A stretch of DNA of 64,000 nucleotides from Paramecium octaurelia (GCA_905182995.1 CAJJDP010000040.1:192834-256833); one strand, 5' to 3'. Positions 49,621 through 62,620 are shown, counted from the first letter of the stretch. Notes: a model not told the origin generated them from the letters alone. Translations and numbers: made by a program.

Positions 49621-49751
49621 TTTAATTTCTAATTAAATAAATAAATAGCTTGTTTAATTAATTTGCTTATAAAAAAAAAAATATTCTACAACTAGAAATA
49701 TAACAGATAATTCTATTTATTTAATATAATATCTCTATATGATATTTCACT

Positions 49752-52211
49752 TCAAATCTTAATCCCTAAACTTCCTAAATAATTCTTCCCATAGTTTTTA
49801 GGGTTCTCTTTATAATTATCTTAAAATTATAAAATATGTGGCTCTGCCAAATCTTCATCTCCCATAATGCCCTCAGGTGAAGAAACTACTGGATCACACA
49901 ATATAAATTCAGCACCATCAAAGTTACCTTAAATATTAGAGACCATCAACATTTTCTGAGTGGCCAAATATGTGAAAAGTGAAAAAGCATTAAAATAACT
50001 AGTAACTTTCAGATCCTTATCCATAGACTCGCCTTCTCCATTGAACTTTATGAAGGTTCCTTTTATCAGTCTTTCTGCAATATAGTAGTCTATATAATGT
50101 GAATAAAATTTTAATTACTTCCTTCTGTTTGCAATAAAAAGGGTTCCTTGTATGCAAATCTGCAAGGAGGTTTCTCAGAAGAAGCCTTTTGAATCTTATC
50201 TTGGAAATGCTCAGCTAAAACCTTGGCTATTAGGGAACTTTGAGCAACGTAAAGTGCCTTTTCAAGAGTCACTATTCTCTCGAAGCCAGTCAATTCTTTA
50301 ACTAAGAAAATCTAATGAGTATAACGATCTCCATCACTACTCATGACCTACATCAGAAATCCTTTTCTTTTTGTACCATCACCGTTCTAAGTTAATTAAA
50401 TTAATTTTTACAATTCCTAAACTTCTTTTGATTTACCAAGTTCCAAGTGGTTCTCTAACTACAAATTATGATATATTAGGTTCCTAAGACTTAGTTAAAC
50501 TCTCTATTGCCTTATTTGTATCCACCCTAATTAATTCAACTTGTGCAGTCCAATCATTAGTCATTATATTCTCATTCTTTAAAAATTCAAAAGGATTTGA
50601 CATATTTCTAAAAACAGCCTCTGTGGGTGAAATTATTTTACCATCTCCTACCTTTCTAAGTGCATTCTCTTTAATTCTTTTTGCTAATTAGACTCTTTTG
50701 TTTTCTTCAACTCTTAGCTTTTCCTTCTCTTTGTCTAGTTAATTAAATAGCTTTTAGATTTCCTAGTTTGCCTTCTACATGCTTGAATTGTATGTTTCAT
50801 TTAAATTACTTAATTCTTTTTCCAATTTCATAATTTTAGCTACTTTTTATGAAATCTCATCTTATAATTGATCTCTTGTTCTTCTGAGTTCTTCTCTTTA
50901 TTTCTTCATATCGCCTTCCAACTAAAGAATTCTATCCTATTTTTCCTCTTCAGATTTATTCATCTTGGTTAATTAAGCGTCCTTTGAGTTTTTAATTTCT
51001 TTTATAACTTGATCTTTTCTTTCTATTTCTTATTGTTATTCTTTTTATTCTTCTCTTAATTTATTAACAGTTTTTACTTAAAAACTTAACTCTGCTTCTA
51101 CTTCACCTAGTTTCCTTTGAATCTCCATATATCTAGAAGTTTGATCAGAAATATCCTTCTTTTATTGAGATATTATATCTTTGTATTATTGACACTTTTC
51201 TTCTGATCTTCTTAATTCTTCCTTCAAATTTTCTATCTCTTGCTCTGAGTAACTTCGTGCTTGATTCAATTCTTCATTCTTCTATTATAGTTTATTTTTG
51301 AATTCTTAACATTGCATCTAAAATTAAACTGCCCTTTCTTTATCTTTTTTTCTTTCAAATTATTCTTCTTAGTATAATCTTTTGAGATTTTCGGAATCCC
51401 TTCTAATTTCATTTATTTAACTATCATTGACAATAGTAGATTTCTATCTTCCCATTTCATTTTCTCTTTTAAATTATTCTTCATTGAAATTCTTCTCTAC
51501 TTCAATTGCTTTTATTTGATATTTCAAATCTTCTATTTGATTGTCTTTTTACAAAATTTCATTTTTCAAATTGTTATTAATATTCATCATATCTTTATAT
51601 TTTTAAATTATTTCTGCTCTCTATTCTTCCTCTTATTTCACTTTGTCATCACACCATTTTTTAATAGATAATTATTCATTCTTTAGTTCTTTAATTTCTT
51701 AAAGTTTATCCTCTAATTCATTCTGATCCAATTTGGCTTTGTTTTCTTATTTAAAAATTTCTTCTTTTAATTTTTTTATATCATTTTCTAACTTTTCTAC
51801 CTTTCCTTCCTTATTCTATTGCTGTCCCATTACTTGTTAAGCTGCTTAAAAAAATTATGCTCCTCCTGTAGATCCTCCCTAAACCACCTTCTTGATTAAA
51901 TCTGATGTCAAATACAACTCAATTTCATTCTGATCCTTGTTTTAAAATAGTCTATTGTTTTACATATAAATTCTTACTTTGATACTCTATCGTCTTCATG
52001 CACTACTAAACTTTTGGATTTAGAATAAAATACAAACTCATCTTGATTATACCCTTTTAAAGATTCTGAAATATGTTTATATACAAATTAAATTACCTGC
52101 AACTTTTTTTTTCGCTTTTAAATAAAATAAATCAGTCTCAGCAGTTTCCAATAGTATGGGACTATCTTGACCTGGAATATTGATCGGCTGAATCTTAATT
52201 ATTCTTTTCAT
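49752..52211 (-). CDS. Coiled-coil protein with C-terminal alpha-kinase-like domain
   Basis: About 790 codons. It starts MKRIIKIQPINIPGQDSPIL. Introns of 31 nt (near 52.08 kb), 26 nt (near 51.96 kb) and 29 nt (near 50.1 kb). From about 51.85 to 50.7 kb it is coiled coil. The C-terminal 250 residues look like an alpha-kinase (MHCK/eEF2K) domain: VVREPL, IFLVKELTGFERIVTLEKAL, AKVLAEHFQDK, YYIAERLIKGTFIKFNGEGE, AFSLFTYLATQKMLMVSNIQ and GAEFILCDPVV. But the usual FGxxNLG loop reads GIMGDEDLAEP, and the zinc-binding HxxCxxxC-type end reads KENPKNYGKNYLGSLG without the cysteines. It may be inactive or divergent. Confidence 0.78.
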
Positions 52212-52307
52212 ATATTTGATTTATATTTAATATTTAAAATAATTAGATTATTAAACTTTTCAATAGATTTGAGGATGTAATTTGCAAAGAGTAAAAATTC
52301 ATATGTT

Positions 52308-54191
52308 TCATATCCTTTTTTTTGAATAACTTGAGATTTTTTATGCAAAAACAGAATTTCCTTTAAATTGATCGACTAATTTCTAAATGATCTCACTACT
52401 TGAATGAACACTATTGTTAAAATTCTAAGTAGTTGCCTAATGAGTTGAATTATTTTCAGCACTAAAATCTGATGTTCGATTATAGAATTGTTATTTTTTA
52501 TCATCAAACCACTATTTTTAATAAGTAGAAACATTATTAGAATTTCTAATCATATCTCAAATAATTTTACTTTGGGGAATTCAAAAACTTTAACGATGGA
52601 GAAACATTTTCAGATCTGCTTTGGGGAGAATTTTATGATTTTAATTATTTTCTTGATGATAAATATATTGTTACTTAGTGCCCTCCTACTTCTATTTTAA
52701 TGTTTCCTTGATATTCTTAATACTTGATGTAGAGTTTATTTAAAGCGAACGTATAAATTAAGATTACATTCTTTGTGTATCTGTTTGAGTAGAATTATCT
52801 AAGTGAGAATGATATTATACTTAGTTTTGATTGCAATTCTATTATTTTTTAATTCTGCTAATTAATTTACTCTTATTATTTTTATGACAACTCAATTAAA
52901 TCTTGCTTTTCTTACATAATATTTTTAATCTAGAGAGTCAACTCATTAATTTTCGAATCATTTGTACTTTCATTATTTCTCTTGTGGATAAATTAATCAT
53001 GGTCATGAAATATTCTGTTTAGCTGTCCTCTAATTTATTTAATCTCTCCCAATTCAGTTTTTAATGTTGATATCAAGGACTGATGTTCATCAATTTTTTC
53101 TTCTTCTTCAATATTAACCATTAATTTAACTTTGCTTTCTAGTATTTAAAGGAGGTCACATAAATCTTTTTGATTAAGATCAATTTACTAATCAATTTTT
53201 TTAATGATTTTGATTAATTTAGAATGGACAATTTCATACTAGACTTAAGTAAGACATAAATCTTTTTAATTTTTGTTTTATTATTCATTAAATGACTATG
53301 ATAAGATTGGTTATTTAAGGTATTACTGATAAGATTGATGATTGGATTATGATTTCTATAATTATTATCCTTTATTGTCATCATGTGGAATCTATTATTT
53401 GATGATATGAATTTATTATTTAGCAGTATTTAAATCATTTTGAAGAGTAGCAATTTAGTGTTTATAATTAAGTTCTTAATCTTAAAATTATTCATTTAAC
53501 GATGTTAACTTGTATTCGGTTTCCATTTACAATTCAATGTACTTCACTTTTTCTTAACTAGATTTCTTTTTTAGAATACAGTTTTCTTTCTCCAATTCTT
53601 GAACTTTAGATTCCAAGATACTTATATGTTCTTTTAACTATTATTATACAAAATTGGATATATTACCTCTTCGATCAATTTGCTGCCATCAATGTTGTTA
53701 ATGGACATCACATTGGTTTCAGAAGATTTCTTACTTATTTTCAACTACTAACTGTTTACTATACTCATATTATCAAGGATAATTTCTGGATTGGACACCT
53801 TAGACTTCTTGAATTGTATTTAATGAGATACATTATGGATATTACTGGGTGTAAGCTCCTCGGGAATTTCAGAGAGAGGGTTGTTTAAGGAAGATCGGTT
53901 AAATGGAACCTCATCTTCGTCGTGATGCATTCCCATTATTTACGAATGAGTTAGGAATGCTACTCTAGGAGAGGATACATCAATTTAGGTTTTTGGGGTT
54001 GTTTCGGTTTGTACTTGCACATCCTCAAAATCAGGATGTTCAATTTATCTCACTGCTGTTTTAGGTGTTTCTTTTTATTGTAAATCCAAATCCGTTGGGT
54101 ATACTACTCTGTATGGTATATCAATGTCGAGTTCTCTTTTAATGTATAATGGAGATTATTCCTCATCTTATATCATATCGACTTGATCCAT
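52308..54191 (-). CDS. Coiled-coil protein with disordered head
   Basis: About 610 codons. It starts MDQVDMIQDEEQSPLYIKRE and ends ...FAQKISSYSKKRI. The first 200 residues are acidic and disordered with TPKT and SP sites (IPEELTPSNIHNV). Then come about 300 residues of coiled coil (HISILESKVQELEKENCILK, ISTLKTELGEIKQIRGQLNR). The tail is Ser/Gln-rich. Introns of 29 nt near 53.66 kb and 25 nt near 52.54 kb. No named family. Possibly cytoskeletal. Divergent from the large unknown gene across 153 bp. Confidence 0.72.
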
Positions 54192-54344
54192 TTAATGATT
54201 ATAAAAATTAAATATACTCGATTGTTAGTAAATAAGGATAGATAATTGAGAACATAATAATGTTTTTGTTGAGGGTTTTCCATATGGATTTTAGTGTTAA
54301 AAGTATTTAAATAGATAGGTATTTAATACAATCAATTAAATTAA

Positions 54345-56847
54345 ATGGGAGCAAACTAGAGTCAACAATAGGGGTAATAGGAAAAGAGGAAACTCAGAAA
54401 AAGAGATTATCTGATTGGAATGTGCATGAGTCAATTGGCATCAAAAGAATCAAGTGACAATTCAAAGCTAAGAAAAAGTCTATCTGAAAACATGAAATAA
54501 TAAAGTCAAGATATCCTGACGTATTATGAAATGCAGATATTTTAGAAAAATGAGTGAAGAAGAGATGCCTAATTATTCCATTAAAATCTTACAGTATTTC
54601 TTAAATTTCTTGACATTACGAGAATGTTTTTAACTTAAGCTTGTGAACAAAAAACTAAAATTCATGGTAGAGATGAGCAGTAACATCTACTCAAACTATC
54701 TCAGTTAATTCTATTTACGAAAGCTGCAGCTCCGATGTTTTGTAGAATATGGATTAAATTAGAGATTTCTTTCCGTATACCACTCTTAATTGTTATGTAT
54801 CGAAACCAACTAAGATGAATCCTGGATTAGGATATACGTAAGCTTCCAGAAAAGCCTGTAATATTTAATGACTATCAATTAGATAATAAATGAGAATCAT
54901 AGAAGAAGAGATATAAAAGACCTTCAATATTGAATATCCACTGGTTGATAAGATCTTGGATATAGGCCGTAATCCAGTTATGCCTATCCCTTTATTGACA
55001 GATGATGTTCTCAAGTAATGCACAACCAGCTGGTTTTAATTGGAGTTGGCCCAAAGGACCTAAGATTCTACAATTGTAGAGAAGGTTCCTTTATTTGATG
55101 AACTAACAGAGAAGCTCTATTAAGATTGTCTGGCTAAATTTGATGTCAAAAACATGAAACACACCTAATTACTATTTGAATTGAGATGGGTTGTGATTGA
55201 CAATTTTCTCAAAGATCCTACCATATTAGATTCTGAGAATATACCCCTTCTGTTGAGGTTCTTGCTTTAAATACTCTATTTCATTTATCAAAGATGCTTA
55301 TTTAGTAGAAATGTTTTGGTAATTACTAAGACACAAAAAAATCCACCCATGTTTCTTAATATGTATACTATTTTATGGGAATCTTATGTTGGTATGATGT
55401 GGGCATTGAATAGAGCTTTGAAGAAAATATTTAATAAAATAGACTTGATATTTGAAGAATATTTTACTACTAACTTCCCTAAAATCACATTCACCAGTGC
55501 TCTTGCTAGACTGTGGTCATAAATTGTTATAAAAGGTACTAAAAATTCATAATTGGATTCAATTGAAAATGAATTGTTTACTTCATTTGATAGTCTGTTA
55601 AAATAAAAAAGAGTGACCTTATAACAATTCTATATAAAGAATCATTGTAATATTGAACAGTAAATAATTGGGTAAAGATAAAATGATGATTTCCTTATAA
55701 ACTGTCCAAATGCTGTAAATTTTCTTTTAAATAAATTCGCTTCTAATATTCTTGATCTGTCTCTGCATGAATAAAGTATAAATTGGATTGGACACTCAAT
55801 TATGAAAGTGGGTTCTCTCTATGGAATAATATTGGACACAGTAATCTCATAAACAAATGAACTATATAGCAAAACATCCGAACAATTATCCACCAATTAC
55901 TAAGCGTTCAAAGATTATATCATAGGTATGTATATCTAATATTAAATTGCATAGCTGATTCTAACTTTATGCAAGAAATTCTGAATCAATGGACCGTTTA
56001 AGTGTGTTTACTACCTCGAGGAATTGAATATCTTTATGAAAAAGTTAAAATCAATCTCAGATAACACGTAGTCTCCTACCAATTAAATTAATCTATAGCA
56101 GAATCTACCCACCCTCATTTTGAGGATAGCATTTTGGAATCTAAAATAATTGGAAGCAATGTTTAGTAATTGCAATTGAATGATATAGAAGAAATTACAC
56201 AGCGCTTTGAGAAAGATGATTCATTTCTCGAAAGTGTTATTTGTGAAATTTTAAAGGAAGAGAAAATTCAATAGAATGAATAAGAGTAATCTCAAAATGT
56301 AACACATCCACAGCAGTCTGTTATAAAATAATCTTCATACTATCAATACTCATCTGCCAAATAATAAAGCATTCTTGAAGGCGATTACAATAAAGTTAGA
56401 ATGCTTTCTACATTCACTTCAAGCACTCGAGTTAGTTAGATTACTCAACTAACTAGTGTGTATAGTTAATAGATTATGTCCTCCTACAAATCCAATCTGA
56501 ACATGAGTTTAATCAAAGACATTAAAATTAAATTAGAATAAAATGAATGGGCTATGTATCTAAAAGAAATTTACAATATTGAAATTGAAAACTAGTTGAA
56601 AATTGAAAAAAGAAATAATTAAATTCTAATGAGAAATACCGTTAAGAAAATACCTCAGGAATTGGAAGAACAATTCAATAGTAACATAGAATTCACTAAG
56701 GTTTGGTCTTTAGAAGACACCATGTCATTATTTGAGTCCAAAAATAGACCAGATCAATATGAGGGAACCAATTTAAATAGAAACTTTAGTGAAATGAAGA
56801 TTGGTCAAGGATTACTTGCCTCTTATTTTATATAACAATAGAAATGA
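54345..56847 (+). CDS. Large unknown protein with N-terminal MG (possible myristoylation)
   Basis: About 800 codons after introns of 25 nt (near 54.53 kb), 25 nt (near 54.87 kb) and 29 nt (near 55.93 kb). It starts MGANQSQQQGQQEKRKLRKR: glycine 2 and serine 6 followed by a basic patch, a plausible N-myristoylation plus membrane-binding start. The middle (54.9-55.9 kb) is helical and well conserved-looking (LLFELRWVVIDNFLKDPTIL, LLLRFLLQILYFIYQRCLFS, ILWESYVGMMWALNRALKKI, IGHSIMKVGSLYGIILDTVI). The C-terminal third is Ser/Gln-rich and ends with NIEFTKVWSLEDTMSLFESK. I do not recognise a family. Confidence 0.75.
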
Positions 56848-57036
56848 GTAATTGTATTATTACGTCTGATTGTATAAATAATTAATTTCTATATTTAGTA
56901 TTTTAATCATTTTATTATTTCTTATTATTGCAACTTTGGAGACAATTACATCTCTTAATCTGAAAATATTGGATAAATTGCATGTTTGATGTTGTTATTC
57001 TTTTAATTATTCTGTTACTAACTTTGATCCTTTATC

Positions 57037-58301
57037 TCAGTGTATTGAGAGATTGATTCCTGCAGTTTCTTATGGGCTACAAAAAAAGGCTGATTTCTTT
57101 AATTTAAGATTCTTCCAGAATAAGGTTATTAGATTTGAATAGGAGATTTCAATTTAGAACTCTGAGGAGTCTATAACTTCAGTTAACGACAAGACCTGTA
57201 TAAGCACATATATTTTACTCTGGAATTGAATTAATCTTACTATCAATTATACTGTTTTATATATCTCTGATTATTTAGTTATTCTCTTCAAACCAAAAGG
57301 GCTATTTCACAATGTTTTAACTGTCAAAGTACTTTCTATTATTATATATCCACTTTATACTCTTTGTAGAATTAGTTGTTGCCCAATATACCTATTATAA
57401 TGATTATAATTATTAGAGTGGCAAGAAGCGAAACGAATCTAGTATTTTGCATATCTACCATGAATTGTATAAATATATATATGTATACCTCTAAAGTTGC
57501 AAATTTGTACATCACCATAGTATCATTCCAAAGCACACAACAGATCTCTACGTAGATGCTTTTGATATCCTATGATTCTATCTAACAAACCCCTATACTC
57601 AAATTCAATATTTGTATGCATTGATTCAATAAATTTAGCAATTTAAATAAATAGAGGATCTTCTAATCTATTGTTATGTACCCAGTTTTATTTGATAGAT
57701 GGTTTTCTAACTTCTTCTATTAATACTCACGATATTGAAGGTTAGTATCCTTAAAGTTAGTTTATTTCTTGAACATTTTGAATTAGTTAATTTGATTTTC
57801 TCTTGTTGATTCAGTGTAATTTGTATAAGTAACCTCCTAATCAAAGATTGGATATTGTCCAATTTTACAAGAGTAGAACAATTTCAAATTCTAAGCCAAC
57901 TTGAATAGGTACATCAAATAATTCTACACAAATTGCCCATGACTCTGAGTCTCAATTACTTATAGCTTATAATCTCTTGATATCATCTCTTCAGCCACAA
58001 TTTCCCCTATTTAGAACTCATATAAAACCAAATGGATTGTTAATGAAATTTTTACTGCCATCAACCCACTCAAAGGCTTTTAAGATAGTTCCTGAAAAAA
58101 TTGCTATAAATATTCTTGTCCTGTCAAATAAATTCCTTGACATTCAGGTCCATAACCTTCAAAACATTCAATTAAATATAAAATATCTGTCATCAAAATT
58201 ACTGGCGTATTATTCATTAATGAACTTGAATTAAACTTCTATAAAAATGGAGTGTTTCCTTTTCCAATCAATGCGTTGATGTAGTTAGAAAATTTCTTCA
58301 T
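57037..58301 (-). CDS. Helical protein, tentatively ANTH-like endocytic adaptor
   Basis: Roughly 390 codons with several short introns. It starts MKKFSNYINALIGKGNTPFL and ends ...FCSPQETAGINLSIH. The N-terminal 170 residues are all-helical, with PVILMTDILYLIECFEGYGP, LSGLMAVKISLTIHLVLYEF and SHGQFVQNYLMYLFKLAQNL. The arrangement (K-ISLTIHLVLY, then F-V-xx-Y-xx-YL) recalls ANTH domains of AP180/CALM, but no classic PIP2-binding KKKH is seen. Later parts include FWFEENNQIIRDIQNSIIDS. The assignment is tentative; intron positions in 57.3-57.7 kb were only partly resolved. Confidence 0.55.
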
Positions 58302-59576
58302 ATTTTTAATTAATTAATCTCATTTATTTATAAAAAAAATTTATAGATTTCTAGATACATTTGCAAGGAGAACATTCACACTGTATTCTTTTATTTGGAT
58401 TCTTAAAATAAAAATTAATTAAAAACAACCTCATGAAAGATCTACTTCCATTTTCATTCTTGGATTTATGCCAGTCCTCATAGTAGTATATACTGATTTA
58501 GATTGTATATTCTAATTGTAAGTTTTATACTCTCTTTACTATAACCCTTTTAAATATTTTCTAAATCTCTTTCAAGATTTTAAATTTCAATTTAGTTATT
58601 TATTTGTCTCTTTTGTTATTAAAAATTTTGGTTTTAGTTGACTTTATTGTAAAAGAATCTTGAATAATTAGTGTGAATATCATATATAAAGTCATCTTCA
58701 TTTTATCATTTTAGAACTTAGAATATTCTTAAATTAATATCATTTTGTTTGAATTAGTCAAAATAAAATTAAATAATTTAATTCATTTTTTACATTCCAA
58801 AGTTTCAAAGCATTGTGAATTTTGATTATTCTGTATTTTATGAAATGATCTAAGTTAAGTAGAATAAGGACTTTCTTTCTAAATTAGGATTAAATTTTTA
58901 ATCATTTTAATTAATAGAATTTCCTTATTAAATTGAATTTTCAAGAATTTAATTTTGAATTGATAAAAATCTCATGTAATTAAACTGAAGATTAGGATGG
59001 TGGATTGATTATATATTAATATATTAAATCTAATCGCCATAATTTAAAGTTTTCGAATATTAGATCAATATTTACTAAGGCAAATCTTATGGAATAAACT
59101 AATAAATCATATAATGAAAATAAAAGTAATAAATAGTTTGTTACTTTAATATTCATATCCTATCCATTTATTTATGAGAAATTAAGCTTAGATAGATAAC
59201 ATAACTAGATAAATTTTTTAGAATTGAATTTAGTTAGAATTTAGAAAGAAAATTTTGAGTTCTTTAAGAATTTTATTTCTTCCTCAAAAATCTTTGTATC
59301 CTCATTGTTTTTGAAATGAGAAATATATCATAAGGATGAAATATGACTCACAAATCCTTCTAGCTTTTTGAACAGAAGAATGAATTACTAATTAAAACTA
59401 ATATCATTAGTGTTATATTATCTTAAAATTTGTTGTTCCTTTTAAGAGATTTCAATGAATATTTCAGGATTTTCAATTTGTAGAATTTTATAACCAATGC
59501 ATGCATTTATGAATATAATAGATGATTTAAGGATCATTTAATATGGAATTTTAAAATATAAAAATAAAAATAAATA
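58302..59576. pseudogene. Stretch of broken minus-strand open frame, possible decayed gene
   Basis: On the minus strand a frame begins at ATG 59537 (MILKSSIIFINACIGYKILQ), runs 69 codons to an in-frame TGA at 59328-59330, then stays open for about 115 further codons (KIFEEEIKFLKNSKFSFQIL, VTNYLLLLFSLYDLLVYSIR). Below 58.95 kb come shorter open pieces, one from ATG 58905 (MIKNLILIQKESPYSTQLRS) and one near 58.7-58.4 kb (QINNQIEIQNLERDLENIQK, a coiled coil). I could not join them with GT-AG introns. This may be one or two decayed genes, or one gene with introns I failed to place. No family recognised. Confidence 0.35.
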
Positions 59577-60278
59577 ATGCAAGCTTCATAGGAGTCAATT
59601 TAAATTAAATTGGTTGTAGTAGGAGATGGAAGTGTTGGTAAGACATGCATACTTCTGAGGTAAGAATAAATAGTAAGAGAATAGTTACACAACAGATAAA
59701 TTTCCCACAGAATATGTTCCTACAGTATTTGATAATTACACTACACAATTAACTGTCGACAATTAGATGGTAAATTTGAGTTTATGGGACACAGCAGGTC
59801 AAGAAACATACAATAGACTAAGAACTTTATCATATGGATCAGCAGATATATTCCTCATAGTATTTTCTGTGGCAGATAGCAGTTCATTTGATAATGTTTT
59901 GTCAAAGGTAATATGATCTAATGATTTTAAAGTGGTATCCTGAGTTAAATCAAGACGAATTATAAAAAGTCCCAAAAATCATTGTTGGTAATAAAATAGA
60001 TATGAGAGAAGAGAGCAATAGCAAACACATTAAAAAGGAATCTGTAATGATACATTATTTATTTGTAGGCTATATAAGTCTTATCTAATCAAAACCTTGA
60101 ATATTTTGAATGTTCTGCATTAACATAGGAAGGCTTGAAGATTGTATTCGATGAAGCTGTGAAAAAAGCATTGCAAGCCAAATCTGCGAATAAAGCACCA
60201 AATAAGACAGGAAATTAAAAATAGGAGATAAGTAGTGGAACCCAAAAGAAGGAGGAACCATGTTGTAGCATTTATTGA
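59577..60278 (+). CDS. Rho/Rac-type small GTPase
   Basis: About 200 codons after three 25-nt introns (near 59.67, 59.92 and 60.06 kb; the middle one ends in AAG). It starts [21 protein letters not shown]1 GDGSVGKT, switch [12 protein letters not shown] (Rho-type), G3 [14 protein letters not shown]4 NKID and G5 ECSAL are all intact. A short Rho-like insert ([13 protein letters not shown]) lies between G4 and G5. It ends [10 protein letters not shown], giving a CAAX-like CSIY box with an unusual last residue and a second cysteine before it. Rho GTPases control actin, membrane traffic and phagocytosis at membranes. Confidence 0.94.
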
Positions 60279-60386
60279 AAATTTGATTTACATAAGTGAT
60301 ATCATCCATATTTAAATGAAAAATAAGTTTTCTATTATTAAAAAGGTGAAAAATAAAGGACTTGTGGTACATTATACATAAATAAA

Positions 60387-61301
60387 TCACTTGAAAGGAA
60401 TCCAAGATTTCTTCTTTTCTGCATTCAACTAAGTAATATGTTCATTAAATTTTTTTTCAATTTTTTCGCAATCCCTTTTGCACTCTTCAACAATGGTCAT
60501 TAAAAGAGACTGCTTCTCTTTAGCACCCTTCTTCATTTCTTCCATCACTTTTTTGAACTATTGATATTTTTCATCAAAATGTTCTTTATTCAAAAATTGG
60601 ATTTCTAATTAAACATTACTACTTTTTCTTACTTGGTTAAATTATATTCAATATCTTATCAGCTTATTAATTGAGATCCATCTAAGATTCAATAGATTAA
60701 CTTGGTGAGGGACTTTGAATCATTTATTGTTTTAATTGCAGTCTAATATTTATAAACACTGTTACTGTTAATCAATAACTAAAGTAAGCATGTTGTCTAT
60801 TTGTTATGTTTTCTTTGAAAACTGTTCTTGAATTTCTTTTAGTTTTTTTTTAAAAGAAGAAACATTTTCATCATTCAGAAACGAATCACTCATTTCGATA
60901 AAAGAGTTATTTTCCGAACGCGTAATTGTTAATTAAGGAGGATTACAATCTGATTGCATCATAATTATTGATCTAAGATTAGAAATTTCTTATTCAAATC
61001 GATTAAACTTTTACTCAATCTACATGTAGATTTATTGATGAAATACTTCAATTTTATTTTGATCATTTGCAGCATCTATCAACACCTAAATTTTTCGAAT
61101 TAACTCATCTATCATATTGTTTCTGGTCATTTATTTTTCGAGCAGATCAAATTCAGAATTGGATGCATCAACATGATTAATTGAATTTTTCATATTAAAT
61201 ATTTTATGCTTCTAAAGATACTAATTAGATAATGAATTAGGTTCAAATACATTTTCTATAATCTTTTCAACTTTATTTTGGAAATCACCAGCTCTGCTCA
61301 T
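60387..61301 (-). CDS. Coiled-coil protein
   Basis: About 285 codons after introns of 23 nt (near 60.75 kb) and 28 nt (near 60.62 kb). It starts MSRAGDFQNKVEKIIENVFE and ends ...NAEKKKSWIPFK. Helical with heptads (DELIRKIQVLIDAANDQNKI, FNRFEQEISNLRSIIMMQSD, FKKKLKEIQEQFSKKTQQID, FKKVMEEMKKGAKEKQSLLM). A central acidic Ser-rich linker. No named family. Convergent with the Rho gene (109 bp gap). Confidence 0.72.
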
Positions 61302-61429
61302 TTATTTAAATTATTATTAAAACTCAACACCAAAATATAAATATATACATAACACTTGAATATATCACTTTAATGATCATGAAATCGCTTTAATTGTACA
61401 ATATATATATAAAAATTAATATACATAAA

Positions 61430-62460
61430 TCATTTCTTCTTCTTGTCCTTTCCCTTGTTTTATCCTTTTGCTGGGACTTCTACTTCCTCATCATCTTCTT
61501 CATCATCCTCCTCTCCTTCAGCACCTCCATCATCTTCAGTCTTGAATTCCTTTATTCCCAAAAAGTATTCAAGAGAGTAAGGCAACAATTCATCAACTAT
61601 CTCTCTACCCACATCTTAGTCAACATCCAATTGACCTTACAATGAGATTTACTACGCGTTAAATTAAATGTGAATACTTCGTCTTCGGGTAATTTGTCAT
61701 ATTTCTCCTTATTGGATATGTCAATTGATCTGAAAAACAAAAAGAAACTCTCATCGTCAACTTCCTTTGAAATTACTCTAAATTATCCTGTCTTCTTATT
61801 TCTTTATTTCTAAACAAATATTCATCTAATTAGATTACCTTTTTGATTAATTTCTTAGTCAAATTCTTGCCATCATGCCATTCTACTTTAGTTCCTTCTA
61901 CTTTTATTAATTCATCATCTTCATAATAAAACTTCTTCTCCAATACAGTTTACTTGAAGAATGGATTTTCTGCAAAGTAGAATTTGAGGAAGAAATCTGA
62001 ATCATTCTCAGCCAATGTAAATTCGATTTTTTATAAAAACTTGAATGCTTCAGCATCTCTCTCTGATAATGGCAATTCCTATAAATCTGCATTCTTAAAC
62101 ACTTTTAACCAATAGTCAGGAATAGCTTTAGATTCTTTAGGGGCTTGATTGAATTATTGTAATTCCTCTTCTGATAATAATTTAGCTGCCAAACCAAGAT
62201 TTTATTCATTCAATTAGGCTGTACCCAAAATTATTTCATCAGCCTAATTAACAAATATATATGAATTTTACTTTTTGATATATTGGCATGCTTAATTTAT
62301 CATATTTAGATTGAATATTATCACAAGTTTTTTCCATGTCTGAATCTGCTTATTTACATTTATTCAAATAATATCTAAGAGCTGTTACTTTTGCTCTATC
62401 CTTGAGAGGGATATTTGTAATTTTCTTTTTGATTTCTTACTCTAACTCTTTGTTTTCCAT
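61430..62460 (-). CDS. Nucleosome assembly protein (NAP/SET family)
   Basis: About 330 codons with short introns (near 62.25 and 61.82 kb among others). It starts MENKELEQEIKKKITNIPLK. The long dimerisation helix (DRAKVTALRYYLNKC) is followed by the NAP fold: IPDYWLKVFKNADL, LQKIEFTLAENDSDFFLKFY, AENPFFKQTVLEKKFYYEDD and VEWHDGKNLTKKLIKK. The end is a very acidic tail (EGEEDDEEDDEEVEV) and then a lysine-rich tip KGKDKKKK, both usual for the family. NAPs carry H2A-H2B and help assemble chromatin. Complete. Confidence 0.93.
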
Positions 62461-62620
62461 TATTAAAAAAATTAAATTATTTAATTTTAATGATAAATTA
62501 ATATTTATTCCATTAAATTTAAATACAATACATTTTGAGTAAAATGCTTTAATTGATTTATTGACGAATTCAATAAGAAGAAATAATTTGTATTATTTAA
62601 AATAATTTAATAAATTTGCA

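Noticed and set aside
57400-57500. An apparent poly-isoleucine membrane segment in an unspliced reading of the ANTH-like gene.
   Set aside because: It lies in AT-rich sequence with GTA and TAG borders, so it is more likely intron sequence read through than a real membrane span.
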